Source: Enoplolaimus lenunculus
Lineage: Eukaryota > Nematoda > Enoplea > Enoplida > Thoracostomopsidae
Length of the DNA: 64,000 nt
Reading direction: 5' to 3'
Assembly (NCBI GenBank): GCA_030248215.1
Contig: JASANG010001700.1
Coordinates: 1-64,000 of the forward strand
Part shown: piece after piece, positions 1 to 12,500 of the stretch
Position numbering within the stretch: the stretch's first letter is position 1
How the letters are laid out: every line of letters begins with the position of its first letter
The notes under the pieces: model-generated
What the model was told of the DNA's origin: nothing
The model's database searches: none
What the model saw: only the letters and a program-made list of their open reading frames with translations
Program-made: the position numbers and the translations under genes

Positions 1-342
1 ATACGATTGTTGTATAATAGAAAATTTGCATACACTTTTTTGTATTATCCGTTAACGCTTTTGCGCATTACGCAAAGTTGGACGATTAGTTATATTTAAA
101 GCTATAATGTATTTGTATTTTTCATCACTTAAATTCTTCTGGCGTGACGCAATCGATTTGCCCTTGGGCGTCGTTTAGCACCGCACGGCGCCGCACCTCA
201 AAAAGTCTTTGTTTCGCTGCCGTGCAGTACAAAACGAAGACCGAAAAAATAGATTTGTATAAACGGAATTTTGTGAACCGATAATTAAAAATTGACAAAT
301 TTTCCGAGTTTTTAGGCCTACTGAATTCTGATTGAAAATTAC

Positions 343-3300
343 CTGCCTTTTTAATATTTTCAATCACTGTGTCGAGACTGAAATCGGCCGGCAGTTTTAC
401 TTGATTCCATTTTGCAGCCCGACGGATTTCGCCGTACGCGCGGTCCTTTTGATCTCGGCCAAGAAGCCATCGAAATGATTCTGGGATAATGCTTAAAACA
501 TACGCTAATATACTGTAAACACGTTTAACGTCGCTTTCATAATCACGTGCATGCGCGGTGGAAAATTTTAACCACCTAAGACGGGTTCCATAATCCATAA
601 AATTGACACCGCAGCATTGTTTTTCTATTTATAAAATTTGTTAAATTTTAAATTTCAAAAGACATCTAAAATATTTCACATATGTGTGCTAGGGGACGAG
701 GATTTTAGAGGAGTTACACCGAATCAAAAACCAAAAATCCGAATTAACCATACAGTACAATAGAAAAAATAATTTTAATATTTTTTTCGGCGCTGATTCT
801 GATTTTTAACCCTGGGGCTTGGGTTCTAACGAATCCTACCGCCTACCTTAAGGAAAGGGCTTAGGCTTAAGTTTAGGTTTATTGTTACGCTTATAGATTT
901 AGACTTAGGAATATGCTTAGAGATTTGTATGTACTACACTTACGACTTTGGTTGTATAATATTTGCAGGGGCAGGCTAGAATCACTTAGCTACGCGACCG
1001 GATATCAAATGTGGTTTATACTTTTGCTAGATAAATGTGCCGATAAAATAAAGCTAAAATTGCGTGTATTAAAATACAAATTGCAGTTTTGTTTGCACTT
1101 ACAATATTAATAGAACAATGATTGCCAACGGTGCAGTTAAAATTAGGTTAAGCGTTCGCCAGTCGCGTATTAAATAAGCAATTCCTAAAACCAGTCAAAG
1201 TGATTGCAATAGTTTTAACACTGGCTATAAAATGTGACGTTTTAAAGTTATGCATTTGTACAGAAGTAAAGCAAATCATATGCGAAAAATGTGCTGAATT
1301 TTGAGCATCAACATTCAATGGTTCAAAATTGAAAATACTTTACTTATCGCCAACTGGTTATAGGTGCTAATCACATTTGAGAATACGGGTCAAAAATTTA
1401 AATATTTACTTAAATTTTACAAAATATGCAAAAAATGCTATTTGCAAATAGAAGGTAGGCATAGAATATATATGTATGTTTATTGGAACCCCAACTAATT
1501 TTGTGCAAAGTGGAACCCGTGGTATAAAAACCGGAACCGGAGCATATGGTGAAGAAATAATACCGAAGCCAGAATCAAAAACGAAACATATACGATAAGA
1601 AATGAGTTGAATTTAGGGATAATTGGGCTAATTTTAACAATAATTTTGATTAGCGTTGACTCAAATAATTAACAATCTCGCTGAAATATAAACCTTCGAC
1701 CAAAATGAAAAAAGTTTCCGTCAAAATATCCTAAACCTCAAGCAATAAATTTAATTGGGACCGGAAATCGATTTTGTGCCGGATCCGCAACCTGGATACC
1801 TGTTGTTCGTTGTGCCAAAATTTCACATGGATTTACAAGCGGGACTGAAACGTTTCTGTGCAGGGAAACATTCCTAAGTAATGAGTTCCAGAGGCCGTGC
1901 CAACAGACCCCCAAAATATGACTCTGACCTTGTACACAATTGATTTGTATATTGACCGAATGCTATGCGTGATTGTCGGACCCGTAGCCGAGGGGACCAA
2001 GCGAACTCAGCCCTCAGGAAAACTTTTTGGCATGCCTAGAAATTTTCAACCTTGCTTGGAAGCCAACGGAAACCATTGCCTCTCCTGGAAAAATTTTAGC
2101 TCCCCCTTGCAAGGTGAGCTAGCTACGGGCCTGCTGGCAGCTAATGAAAGTGTAAATATTGATCTAAGGATCAGAGTACAACCGGAGATCTGCCTCCGGC
2201 TCCGGCTCCGGCAGAAAATGGGCCTCCGGCTCCGGCTCCGGTAGAATTTTTGCCGGAGGTTCCGGCCATTTCGGAAGTAAAATTTTGCATAATTTAGCAA
2301 AATTCATCTGTTTAGTGCGTTTCGATTTACTTTCATCACAATTTTCAGAAAGGAATTTCTGAAATTTCCCAGAAAATTAACATAAAACCAAACAACTTAA
2401 CAACATATTGCAGATATTGGCTAAAATTAACTAATTAACATCCACCTCCTGCTGCGGCAGTTTCAATGACCTCCGACTCCGGCTCTGGTATTTTTCACCT
2501 CCGGTTGCACCCTGTTAAGGACGTATATATTATTATGAGGGGTCGAAAATAAATGTTGCCGATCCGGATCCATGTATAGAACAATGCCGGAACGATTTCC
2601 GGCGGGAATGTAATAAAGTAAGCTTAAGCTTTAGACTAATTTTTTGCTAAGGCTTAGGCTTAGGCTTAGGAATATGCTTATACTACTGTTCCGGCTCTGT
2701 TGTATACATTGGCCGCCCATCCAATAAAATTAATACCTGCTAAGCCTGCGTTTCCAATACCGTAAGGCGTCCAGAATAAACCTCCAATCAAAGATCGATA
2801 TTTCGTTACTGTGATTTCTTGAACTGGAACAAGAATATGCTGTTTTAAAGCTAATATTAATTAATCAAAAAATTTTGATTGGTCACTGACGGAAATATTA
2901 TTAAGTGAAGCTCGACGTTTCGCGAAGCGTTTATATTTTGTGCTCAACGTGTCGAATAGGGAATGTCCCACCGTCTGACGGTGCGTCCGCCGTAAAAATC
3001 ATCAGAGTATACTTTGACTAACTTAATACAAGTAATATCCGAGCAACACAGCCACTGTGAGCAGTGTTTAACAACTGTAACATACATGTACAGTGTAAAA
3101 TCTCTACAAGACGTTAGAGCCCCCTCGGACTCGAGCGTCAAGCTCCTAAACAAAGAACTCTCTAAAATTCAGTCCTACGCTACTGAAGCCGTGGGAGAAA
3201 ACGCGAAGTCCCTAAAAGTGACATGGGCCGAAATACGTATAGCACGTAACCCTTGTTCCGAAACCTTGACTCCGCCCAGAAATTTATCTCTCAATCCATA

Positions 3301-6300
3301 CGTGACCAAAACAGTCCTGTCTTACTGAGAACAAACAATGAAATCCATCCGCCAACATTTCCAATCGCCGAGAAAAATCGTATCGCCAAAAACGCGTCGT
3401 ACGTCTTGACAAAGCTAAGCGCAACTCCAAATCCGCACGCAACGAATCCAAAAAATACGAATGCAAATTTGCGGCCAAAGCTACAAAGCAGTTGAAACGA
3501 TCAAACCAACAACTGATGATGTTCATGAGCGATAATCTTGATTTGACACTTAGTACACTGTCAATTTCAGTGAGTTGATTTTAACTCAGAATAAGTTGAA
3601 TCACTCAGTCTGAGTTAGGACTATCAGAACTCGCTAGTTGATTCAACTCGTTGTGATTTAATTATGCAACTCTTCCGGAGGCAGCTGAACTAACAGTGAG
3701 AATCAAGTCAACTCAGAGTGAGTTCAAGTTTACTGTTATTAAATCATAAATTGGCAACTTTCCGTCTGCGTTGACTAATTAATTCATTGGAATCTACAGT
3801 GTATATACTTTGTGGCATCAACTCAGCGCAAACTGCGTAAGCGAAATAATACACAATTGAGTTCTTTGGTTTAAGAATGATTCATCGTCGACCATTTTGT
3901 CCCTAATAATTTACCATCTGAGATTCTGTGGTCCGAATTCAATCTCGGCGTTGAATAAAACACAAAATATTCATGCAAGAAATGGTTAATGTAAGGATTT
4001 TCAGTTATAATAAAGTTTGGGCGTCGTCTGAAATGGAATTACACTTTCCGTTAACCCTGCACGTAGAATCACTGTGTCTCTGGCCTATGTATAGAACAGG
4101 GCCGCATCGTTTTCCGGAGGGGCTATAATAGAGTCAGTTTAAGCTTTAAACTAATTTTTGCTTAGGCTTAGACTTGGCTTAAGTATAGGCTCATCCAAAC
4201 GCTTAGGCTTAGGCTTAGGAATATGCTTATACTACTGTTCCAGCACTGTTCTATACATGGGTCGTGTCTCCAGCATTAGATTAATTCGTAATAATTCTCA
4301 ACGAACTTACTAATCTGATAATGGACCAACCAGAAGCGAACCAGTTAAAATGCCAAACATGTAAACTGAGTTCGTGTGCGCGATATGAACGGTATTACCG
4401 CATATAAGACCAAACTGAAATATTAAATCGGAATTTAATAAAAATTAGTCTAAAGCTTAAGCTTATTGAACGCAGTCATTTCTTGAACTGAACAGGCCAC
4501 CAGCGTCATGTAGAGAAATGTATATATATTGTTTAGTGTAGCCATGGTGAGAGGGGGGTTCAAGGGTCCGCCCACCCTTTTGGGATTTTTGTACAGGTGT
4601 TTGCAGACACGAATTCAGTCTGCAACACAAAAAACTCCCTTTTCGCAAATTTCACGAAATGTAACCACCCCTTTTAAAAATCTGGCTACGCTTTTTGCTT
4701 CAGGCAGAAGATATATCGCTCTATCTTGCCGTGTAAGTACTCTCGCAAAGCAGTAGGTTCAACATCTGAGAGGGCCGAAAACATTTCAGGGGGGTTATGC
4801 ACAGATTTCGAATGGTTCACAAAGAGGATAAAACTTTTCTGGGGAAAGTCAGCGCCGGTACAGGTTAAGGTGGGGGCCCCTCAAAAATTCCAGGGTGGAG
4901 CCCATTTAAATTCCATGGTGGTGGCCTCTTGCGATGATCATAATTTGTTCAAATTTTTATTTTAAAATCTTAGGCTGGGTGCCCATTTTGTGGTCGGGCC
5001 CATTCCAAATGAGGGCATTGGGGTTGCTGCTTCGGCCCTGGCGGAAGTCAAATGTTTTAGGGGACTGAACGATTATCCTCTCACTGTGGCTACGGGCCTA
5101 GTGAGCACCCACTTATCCGGGACAGATACATTAGTTTAGTACTTCTTCAACAGTAGTTTTTGCAACAATATCAGTCTCGAAATGCCATCCTCGAGTGCAA
5201 TTGGCCAACGAGTAATTGTTCGCGATCACTGATTGGTTAATGGAAAACTGAAAATCAGCCAATGAGCTTTGAGATAACAACCCGAGTGTTTCGGTATAAT
5301 TTATATCGAACATAACACAACTGTTCGGGCCTTCACCGTCTTCTCTCGTTGGATAGCTAGAATTCAAATTAAGCTACGCGCTGATAACTGGCTATAGCAA
5401 CTGATATCCGGTGACTGGGGCGGATCCGCAAGCCGCGCGTCCCCTCATCAACAAAATTTTTATGATAAAATGGTTAAACTTCTTCCCTAATTTTAACTTT
5501 TGTGTCACAAAAATTGCGTATGGCTTCTATCACTACATTCTGCACGCATCATCGTTTGCATATTTTTTGCCGAAAAATGATAAGGTCCCACCCTTATGAA
5601 TACTTTGTTTTGTGCCACAAAATATAGCATTTGGCGTCTTGCTCGCAAGGCCTTTTTACAATATTGACCGCTCCCACATAAGCCTTTTCTGGATCCGTCA
5701 CAGTTACACGTACGGATGATTTCCAAACAAGCGAACTGTCTCTCATTTATAATAATATTGTCCAGTGTATATTTGTCCAGTGTATATTTGAGAAGCGTAA
5801 CGGTAGCTAAATCGAAGCCTAACCCTTAATAGGGTTGCACTATACTTGTCGTACGGCGCAGTGCGTGACGGACGGCGCCGTACGGGTGACGAACAGCGCC
5901 GTACGGGTGACGAACAGCGCCGTACGGGTGACGAACAGCGCCGGACGTGTGACGGACGGCGCCGGACGTCAGCAACAGTATAGCGCTACTGTAAGCCTCA
6001 GCGTAAATATATCAAATACCTAAGCCGCTACCTACGCCTAATCTTAATCCTAAGCAGAAAAAATTGTTTAAAGCTTAAGCTTTGAAACATATACTCGACG
6101 ATATCCCGCCGATCAAAAAATAAAATCCTGATCCAAAAGTCACTGCAGTACCTTATATTTTTGACATCCTTATAATCGACGTTCGGATTATTTTCAACTT
6201 CTTCAATTCTACAGTAATGAACTGGATTGTAGCTGTAAAACACGTTGCCGATGTTAACGGCGCCTTGAAATATCATTAATATTGACAGGGTTGCAATGAG

Positions 6301-6378
6301 TGCAATTTGCCATCGTCCAAATGGTTTTATAATTTCGAGCAGGTCGTCGAGTGTTTCTGGTCGACTCGAACGGTTCAT
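343..6378 (-). CDS. SLC22-type organic ion transporter, copy in left arm, 3' part off the window
   Basis: Major-facilitator transporter of the SLC22 (organic cation/anion/carnitine) family, a plasma-membrane protein. Seven exons are placed by GT-AG sites and compatible phases: 6152-6378, 5143-5356, 4311-4414, 3326-3480, 2737-2823, 1103-1184 and 343-491. They encode the N-terminal helix after an acidic DDLLE start, the large extracellular loop with several N-x-S/T sites and conserved cysteines, the family motif around SDYLGRKFAF, helices 3-6, and the IPESFRWLL motif opening the cytoplasmic loop. Exons 8-10 would lie left of position 1. It differs from the right-arm copy by a few substitutions (for example ETLDDLLEI against ESLDDLLEV). 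Introns hold many MITEs. If the palindrome is an assembly artefact, this is the other allele of the 19038-30357 gene. Confidence 0.85.
1977..2132. mobile_element. MITE family F (GTAGCC ends), left arm; mirror at 23288-23443
   Basis: Ends in inverted GGCCCGTAGC(C/T) motifs with a GC-rich GGGGGCTCAGCCCC-like interior. It belongs to a family of about 12 copies, most of them 150-170 bp, in the window. It lies in an SLC22 intron. Confidence 0.7.
2174..2514. mobile_element. MITE family J (CCGGAG/CTCCGG ends), left arm; mirror 22906-23246
   Basis: Starts ACAACCGGAGATCTGCC, ends with its near-inverse CCTCCGGTTGCACCCTG, and has runs of CCGGCT/AGCCGG near the left end. The CAGGGTGCAACCGG terminus resembles hAT-type ends. 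A second copy at about 11750-12470 is split by another MITE. Confidence 0.65.
2566..2714. mobile_element. hAT-type MITE family A (TTAGGC core), left arm; mirror 22706-22854
   Basis: Inverted ends GGCCAATGTATACAACAG and its imperfect complement. In the mirror copy the flanks are GGATGGGC and GGATCGGC, an 8-bp target duplication with one change. It lies 22 bases past the donor of SLC22 exon 5. Confidence 0.85.
3040..3160. mobile_element. Fragment of MITE family B (tRNA-like), left arm; mirror about 22260-22380
   Basis: Shares the ACAAGACGTTAGAGCC and CTCGAGCGTCAAGCTCCTAA blocks with the intact TTAA-flanked copies, but lacks both ends. Confidence 0.55.
3554..3803. mobile_element. MITE family D (CACTGTAAATT ends, TA target), left arm; mirror 21617-21866
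   Basis: Long imperfect palindrome built of AACTCAGA/TGAGTT motifs, with CACTGT(A/C)AATT ends next to TA. The TA target suggests a Tc1/mariner-like mobiliser (inference). Confidence 0.75.
4082..4263. mobile_element. hAT-type MITE family A, left arm; mirror 21157-21338
   Basis: ATGTATAGAACAG ends in inverted order with a TTAGGC core. The mirror copy is flanked by GGAGACAC and AGAGACAC (8-bp duplication, one change). Confidence 0.85.
4536..5100. mobile_element. Longer MITE related to family F, left arm; mirror 20316-20880
   Basis: About 565 bp. The TAGCCATGGTGAGAGG left end is inverted at the right as CCTCTCACTGTGGCTACGG. The interior has G-rich and C-rich tracts and no coding potential. It lies between SLC22 exons 2 and 3. 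Confidence 0.6.
5826..5990. mobile_element. MITE family G (GGCGCCGTACGG repeats), left arm; mirror about 19427-19590
   Basis: AGGGTTGCACTATACT end, then five or more spaced copies of CGTACGGGTGACGAACAGCGC-like units (22-bp period), ending in CAGTATAGCG. GC-rich in an AT-rich setting. Confidence 0.7.
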
Positions 6379-6479
6379 TTTACCGGTGTGAAAAATTTAA
6401 ATTTAAATTTCTCTATGATTTATTTTATTTTAAAATTGTTAAATGATACGGGTTGCGTTATACTCGCCTCGCGTCGCCG

Positions 6480-6629
6480 GGCCAATGTAAAGAACAGGGA
6501 TGGAACAGTGTTATAAGCATTATACCTAAGCCTAAGCCTAAGGCAAGCGAAAAAATTAGTCTAAAGCTTAAGCTTAGGCCTATTCTATTCCAGCAGAAAA
6601 ACGTTCCGTCCCTGTTCTTTACATGGGCC
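6480..6629. mobile_element. hAT-type MITE family A, left arm; mirror 18787-18936
   Basis: Complete copy with ends GGCCCATGTAAAGAACAG and inverse, and a perfect 8-bp target duplication CGGCGACG on both sides (seen in the mirror copy). The core has TTAGGC units and AAGCTTAAGCTT. Confidence 0.92.
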
Positions 6630-6978
6630 CGTCGCCGGACGGTGGGGCACGTGACACGATAAAATTCTTAAAAATTCCATCAAATTGAGTTTACTGGAAA
6701 ATTTGGTCAATTTTATTTTGACGGGCGTAGCAGTAATATTAAAGCATATGCCTAGCCTGAGACTAAGCCTTAGCGTAAGATATAAGCATAGTCTATTGGA
6801 GTCCAGCAGAAACACAGTAAGACCTATAAAAGTCACATGGGTTGACAATTTGTTAAGAAAGTGGTAAAATGATCTTAATAGCTGAATACAATTAGTTTGA
6901 CAATAGCCAGAGGAAAGCATTTACAAACATCAGGGGCGAAAAGTTTTTCTGTGGAACTGCAAAAGAGTAAGCTTAAGC

Positions 6979-7178
6979 TGGTGAGTCAAATTTACTCTCT
7001 CCGAAATAGACTCTACGGGGCTACACAAACTGAGTCAAATTCGACTCCGTCAGAGTGAAACGTGCGACTTAGTGAGTCGAATTTGATTCTGGCGGAGTCG
7101 AATTTTGACGCAATTTGTGTAGTCTCTTAGAGTCTATTTCCGAGAGAGTCAATTTAACTCACCATTTTTGTCAGTGTG
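6979..7178. mobile_element. MITE family C (GAGTC palindrome), left arm; mirror about 18238-18437
   Basis: Near-perfect palindrome of GGTGAGTCAAATT and GACTC/GAGTC blocks with a CACAAACTGAGTC inner repeat. Its left end is fused to a family A fragment (6930-6979). Confidence 0.75.
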
Positions 7179-8870
7179 TAATTGATATGTCAGGTATTTT
7201 TAAAAACTTAGTTATAAAATAAATTTTAAAAACAAAAAAACAGTGTAAAAACCACAATACTGCTTTTTTGCTCTGCAGTTAAACGAAAGAAACCAATCCT
7301 TTACTTGTTTTCACAAAGCAAATACTGCAATATACATTTCATCTATTATTTTATACATTAACTGAGTAAACGATGATTTTGCAGTTGTTTAACAGGCTCT
7401 GTAGCTGAGTGGTTTGTGACGCATCAAATTGCAATTCATCACAGTCCGGAAAAGCCTATTTCGGAGAGAGTCAATTTGACTCGCCATTTCTTGCAGTGTA
7501 TATTAACCCTTTTTCACATGAATATTGATGTATTATAAATAAGAACTAATTTCAAGCCAGGATTCTAATCACAGCATCATTGGTGGGAATATTAAGTGCG
7601 CAGGAATTGTTGATGTGCACGCATGAAAGCTCTTAAAAGACTGCAATTGAAAATGTTCACACGTTTTGTGAAGATTTTCTCACGGCGAACAAGGGTTGTG
7701 AACGCTGCGCCGCATTGCGTATTAATTTACGTATACGTATTGCTGTATAAAGTTGGTCACAGTCTGCCCGGCCAAAGGAGCGTACCAGTAGTTCAAGCGT
7801 ATTCCATATGAACGACTCAACTGCGTTAGCATAAAAATAAAACATTTTTGAAACTTTTATACTTCAATATCTGTTTTTCGTTTGCGATATCATTTTATTT
7901 TGATTAGTAACCGTTTCCGTTATTTTTACTATCCGTCTACACCCTGAACTGTAGTATTTCGCGTGAAAAATATACGATTATTTTTTGTATCATTTTACGA
8001 AGTTTCGGAATAGCTGAAGTAAGCCCTTTTAAAAATATAATTTCAAAAGCCAGGATACGTAATTTGGGCATCGTTCCAGCAAAGTTTTGTGCATATTTTT
8101 TCATTTGAACAAGAAATTAAGCTAATCGGCTGCGACAGGCAAAACTATGGCTTGCAATCAGCCCATATCCATAAATTTCTGCTTTCATATGAAATTGGTT
8201 TGGCACTTAAAAACCCAAGTGTTTGGTTATAGTATTCTACCAATACAATTGAAGCATGCAAATATTCACTGAGCTTCATAAAATTGTATAGAAAAATTGA
8301 ACAAATCAAATTTTGTTTAGATTTTGGATGAATTTCATCGTTTTTACTTCAAATTTAAACCTGTTTTAGAATATCTGTATTGAAAATTGGATAATTTATA
8401 AATTGATTTTAAGCTAATTTTGATCATAAAAATAAACTCAATTTCCGGCATCGCTGTATAACGGAAACGAAAACGGACACTGTTTTTATCGGAAACAAAT
8501 ATCTGTTTATAATCCCTGATTGCAACCGTTTTTGCAAAAATATATATATTTTAAAATATAATCTTCGAATTTTAAATTCACTTAAAAACCTCAAAATTAT
8601 ATCATTTTGTTTGATTTATGTTTGTTTTAAAATACCGACACAATGGTCAAAACTTCGACCTCCTCTGGTTAATACAATTGAATTATAATTCTACATTTTT
8701 CGATTGTCATAAAACTTAGTTTAGGACTCATTTTTAAATTTCAAAACTTAAAAGCTTTGGACCAACTGGACTTAATACAGAACCGTGATTGAGTTATTTT
8801 TAATGGAATTCGTAATGTTCGAACGATTGATAATTCTAAAAGAATTAAATTAAAGCCGACTACACTGTAA

Positions 8871-9094
8871 ATTTCAGCGAGTTGGTTTTAGCTCAGAATA
8901 AGTTGAATCACTCAGTCTGAGTTAGGACTATCAGAACTAAGAATTTTGACCTGATTCAATTCATCCTGAGTTAATTAACCAACCCGCCCAGAGTCAACTC
9001 AACTCAGAGTGAGTTAATGTTTACTGATATTAATTCAGAAATAACCAACTCGCTAGCTGAATTGATTAATCAACTCATTGGAATTTACAGTGTA
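8871..9094. mobile_element. MITE family D, left arm; mirror 16326-16558
   Basis: TACACTGTAAATTTC to GAATTTACAGTGTA, a full copy with TA at both edges and internal AACTCAGA palindromes. Confidence 0.8.
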
Positions 9095-9240
9095 CTTTTA
9101 AATGCATCACATTTTTTTCGTTGGACCATCTTTGTTTATACTTCGGCTGATTTCCTTGTAATGAAGAAAGCTAAAACGTAGCGCTTCAACTCAAGTGTCC
9201 CCTAAATGGAACAGTGTTTACGATTATAGACAAGATAAAC

Positions 9241-9455
9241 TACGCTGTAAATTCAAATGTGTTGATTAATCAATTCAGCTAGAGAGTGGGTTATTTCTGA
9301 ATTAATTTCAGTAAGCATTAGTTCACTCTGCGTTGAGTAGATTCTCACTCTGAGTTAAGTTGACTCTGGATGTATCGATTAATCTAACTCGGAATGAATT
9401 GAATCAACTCAAAATTCTGAGTTCTGATAGTCATAACTGAGACTGAGTGAATATA
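9241..9455. mobile_element. MITE family D, left arm; mirror about 15970-16180
   Basis: TACGCTGTAAATTC left end. The right end is decayed near TGAGTGAATATAT. It lies just upstream of channel exon 1. Confidence 0.6.
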
Positions 9456-9530
9456 TATTTGTTTTATTTTATATATGTTTTGTTTTAGTTTTTGATACTG
9501 TAACAATGACGTAATATTAATCAGTGAATA

Positions 9531-12500
9531 ATGACCGGTTGGTTCAGCCACTTTCGGCATCGACTCAGAAGGCGTCGAAATCATCCAAGAGCGCCAGCAA
9601 ACAGATGTCCCCAAGACGAAAAATCACGGCCTTCACTTCGATCTCCGGCACCCAGTAAACGTAGTCAAATGGTACTCAAAATGGCTGAAAATTGCACTTT
9701 ACACGGGATTTATGAAATAGTCACTGCGTCAACGCCTGGGCGGAAATGTTTTTGGATCACTGCATTTTTGATTGCAATGAGCGTTTCAGTTTACGAATGT
9801 GTTGCAATTGTTGCAGGTAAAACATTTTAACGCTTTAGTGCAGTACGCCCCCGCAGGCTTAGGCTTACGTTCAAGATTTAAGTTTGGGCTTAGGTTTCGA
9901 AAAAACTTGCCCAACGCTAAGCCTAAGCCTTTATTTTAATAGCCTAAGCCTAAGCCTGACTGTAAGCCTTAATTTTAAGTTTTGGCGAAAAGTGTACCAA
10001 GGCCTATTGAGAATTTCAAATTTTTAAATAAAAAAATTGTTTTTGTTTTAAGTTTATACAACAAACCGACTATCATTTAGATATACCGATTAACAAGTCT
10101 AAAAATTAGATATGGACTGTTTTTCTGTGGGACTGCCATACAGTAAAGCTTAAGCTTTCGACTAATTTTTGTTTTGCTTTGGCTTACGTATAACTTCATT
10201 CTTACAATTTGGCTTAGGCTTAGGCTTAGGCTTAGGTTTAGGCTTAGGCTTAGGCTTACGCTTAGACTAGACTAAGGAATATGTTTATACTACTGTTACG
10301 GCCTTATTCTATACATTGGCCAAAGAATCATACTAAGACTTCGTCTCTATCTACAGAATACCTTGCGTCGCCCGTCGTTGTTTCATATCACATCAAAGTC
10401 ACAGGCAGTTTGGACATCCCCGACATGGTTTTGTGTCCATTCAACCGGTTTTCAGCTCCATTTATGAGGGCTCATAACATTAGCGCTGAACTTCAAGATT
10501 ACATTCAACTGTCGTTCGGTCTCGGGGGGCAATTGTACCAGTTTCAACACAATTTAACTCAACCTAACACCACTGGACGCCTGGCTCACGAGCTGGACGA
10601 GGTTCTTGCAACCTGGGGGGTAACGTTTGGTGAATTTGTGAACGCCGCTGGAATTCCATGCAATCATGTCATATCAAACTGTCAACATCCTCAGTATGGA
10701 ATGTTAACCAATTGTTGCGAAGATCTCGAAGTCGAAACAGTGATGACGTCGGTGGGAAAATGTTACCGAATCCCTGGGGGTCGTCAAGACGCCGCAGGCT
10801 ACGGTTTTGGTATGATCGTCGTGTTAACGTTACCGTTTGACGATTATGCACCGTCGAAAAATAACATTCACAACGATGGGATCGCACTTAAATTGACGGA
10901 AAAGAACAAAGGCCTTGATTATGATCTGACGTTTATTCCAAGCGGCGTTCACGCCCTGATTCCGTTACGAGCGAGTAAATTTGAATTTATCAATGACCCT
11001 CCGCGGTATACTTGTTTAACAACGGCGAATTTAAACTATTCTCGAGTGTCGTGTTTTGATGATTGCATATTTATGCCTGGCATTAATGGTATGTCAGTTG
11101 TTAAGTTGTGGTAAACCGCATTCAATGTTGACCAATGATATTAGTTTAAAATTCGAACATACACTGCAAAAAATGGTGAGTCAAATTGATGGTCCCGAAA
11201 ATACGATCTACAGGACTACACAAACTGAGTCAAATTCGACGCCGCCAGAGTACAACGTGCGACTCAGTGAGTCGAATTTGACTCAGGTGGAGTCGAATTT
11301 TGACTCAGTTTGTGTAGTCAGGAACAACCTATTTCGGATATAGTCAATTTGACTCGCCATTTTTTTTGCTGTGTAGAACTAAAAAAAGCTTTCCGAAAAC
11401 AAAATGATGTTGCGACTGGAATATATCAAACAGAAGTCCAAAATTGTTTGAATTCTGTTAATTTTTTGAATTTTACTGGCGTTTCAGCGGGGTAAAGACG
11501 AATGCTATTTTGTGGAACCAAATGGAGTGGCTTAAAAGGATTTTGCATCCCATTTGTCCCGCTAAAGCGCCAGTGGTTTCAACAAATTAATTGGTTGACA
11601 TTTATGGATTTTGGTGTTAATTTTATATATCCTAAGCGCAATATCATACCCGTTAAAGTGAAGTTGCTTGAAAAAATGGTTTGATTAGCTGGGCGGAAAT
11701 CGACGGCTGAGAACGGGTCGGGTTTATGCTGTGTCCTGTATGCTGTAGGGCACAACTGGAAGTTGGCTTCCGGCTCTGGCGGAACGTCAACCTCCGGTTC
11801 AGCTCCGGTTAAATTTTTGCTACAGGTTCCGTCAAGTTCGGGAGTGAAGTTTTCTGTACACACTTTTATCATTTGGCGTCCTTTGTATACTGAGTTCGGC
11901 TGTTACATTGAGACAATTTTTAATACTTTAAGTGCGGAGATTATTCAAAAAATCAGCTTAACCCCTTCTCACATTGAGTTGCCTATAGGCAACTCAACGC
12001 AGTGTATATACGTTAAATAATATATATCGCACCGTGTGCAACAATTGCAACACGTATACATAGTACTAAATCACCACAAGACGTGAGAGCCCCATAGGGC
12101 TCGAGCGTCAAGCTCCTATAGCTGAGTGGTGATGGTATACGCCTCCCACTCCAGTCACTGGAGTTCGAATCCTAGCATAAAAGTATGTCGCAGGGGAAAT
12201 AGAAAATATCCATGTGAGAAAGGGTTAAAATTCATTTTTTGACATCATGTACATTGCAGATTAGGCTTAGGGTTAAGTTTAGGCTTAAGTTCGCAGAACA
12301 TGAATATATGTTGTGCCCCAAACAGCTATTTGCCCCAGTTGGAGTTATATGTTGTTGAAATTTGAATACATTATGCTTCTTGGCTACGTTTTATTTCACC
12401 TCCTGTTCCGGCCCTGCCAAAATTTGTTGACCTCTGGTTAGGGTTTTCAAATCCGGCTGCAACCTGGTATGCCGAATGTTCGAAATTACGGTTACTGAAC

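Larger units (their letters stand above)
6380..9530. other. Shared 3.1-kb upstream region between SLC22 and DEG/ENaC (left arm)
   Basis: The two genes start divergently from this interval. It holds a family A MITE (6480-6629), family C copies (6979-7178 and a piece near 7455-7500), two family D MITEs (8871-9094; about 9241-9455) and AT-rich sequence. Between about 7985 and 8400 it has an old dispersed repeat (motif ACGTAATTTGGGCATCGTTCC, followed by a TGAATTTCATCG block) found also near 25450, 29900, 33820, 52000 and 55740. No ORF here looks coding. Any shared promoter would lie here. Confidence 0.5.
1..12228. repeat. Left arm of a giant inverted repeat (palindrome)
   Basis: Read in reverse complement, this stretch matches 13425-25420 almost base for base. 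Matching landmarks sum to 25416-25421 all along its length: SLC22 exon 1 at 6152-6378 pairs with 19038-19264, and exon 4 at 3326-3480 pairs with 21940-22094. The outer end is cut by the window start, so total arm length is unknown. The inner end falls exactly at the end of a TTAA-flanked MITE at 11958-12228. Differences are scattered substitutions and rare small indels, plus a more diverged patch at about 480-1060. The arm carries an SLC22 gene copy (minus) and most of a DEG/ENaC gene (plus), arranged head to head. Confidence 0.95.

Noticed and set aside
7623-7845. Pair of 62-codon ORFs on opposite strands
   Set aside because: Present in both arms only because of the palindrome; no homology or splice support.
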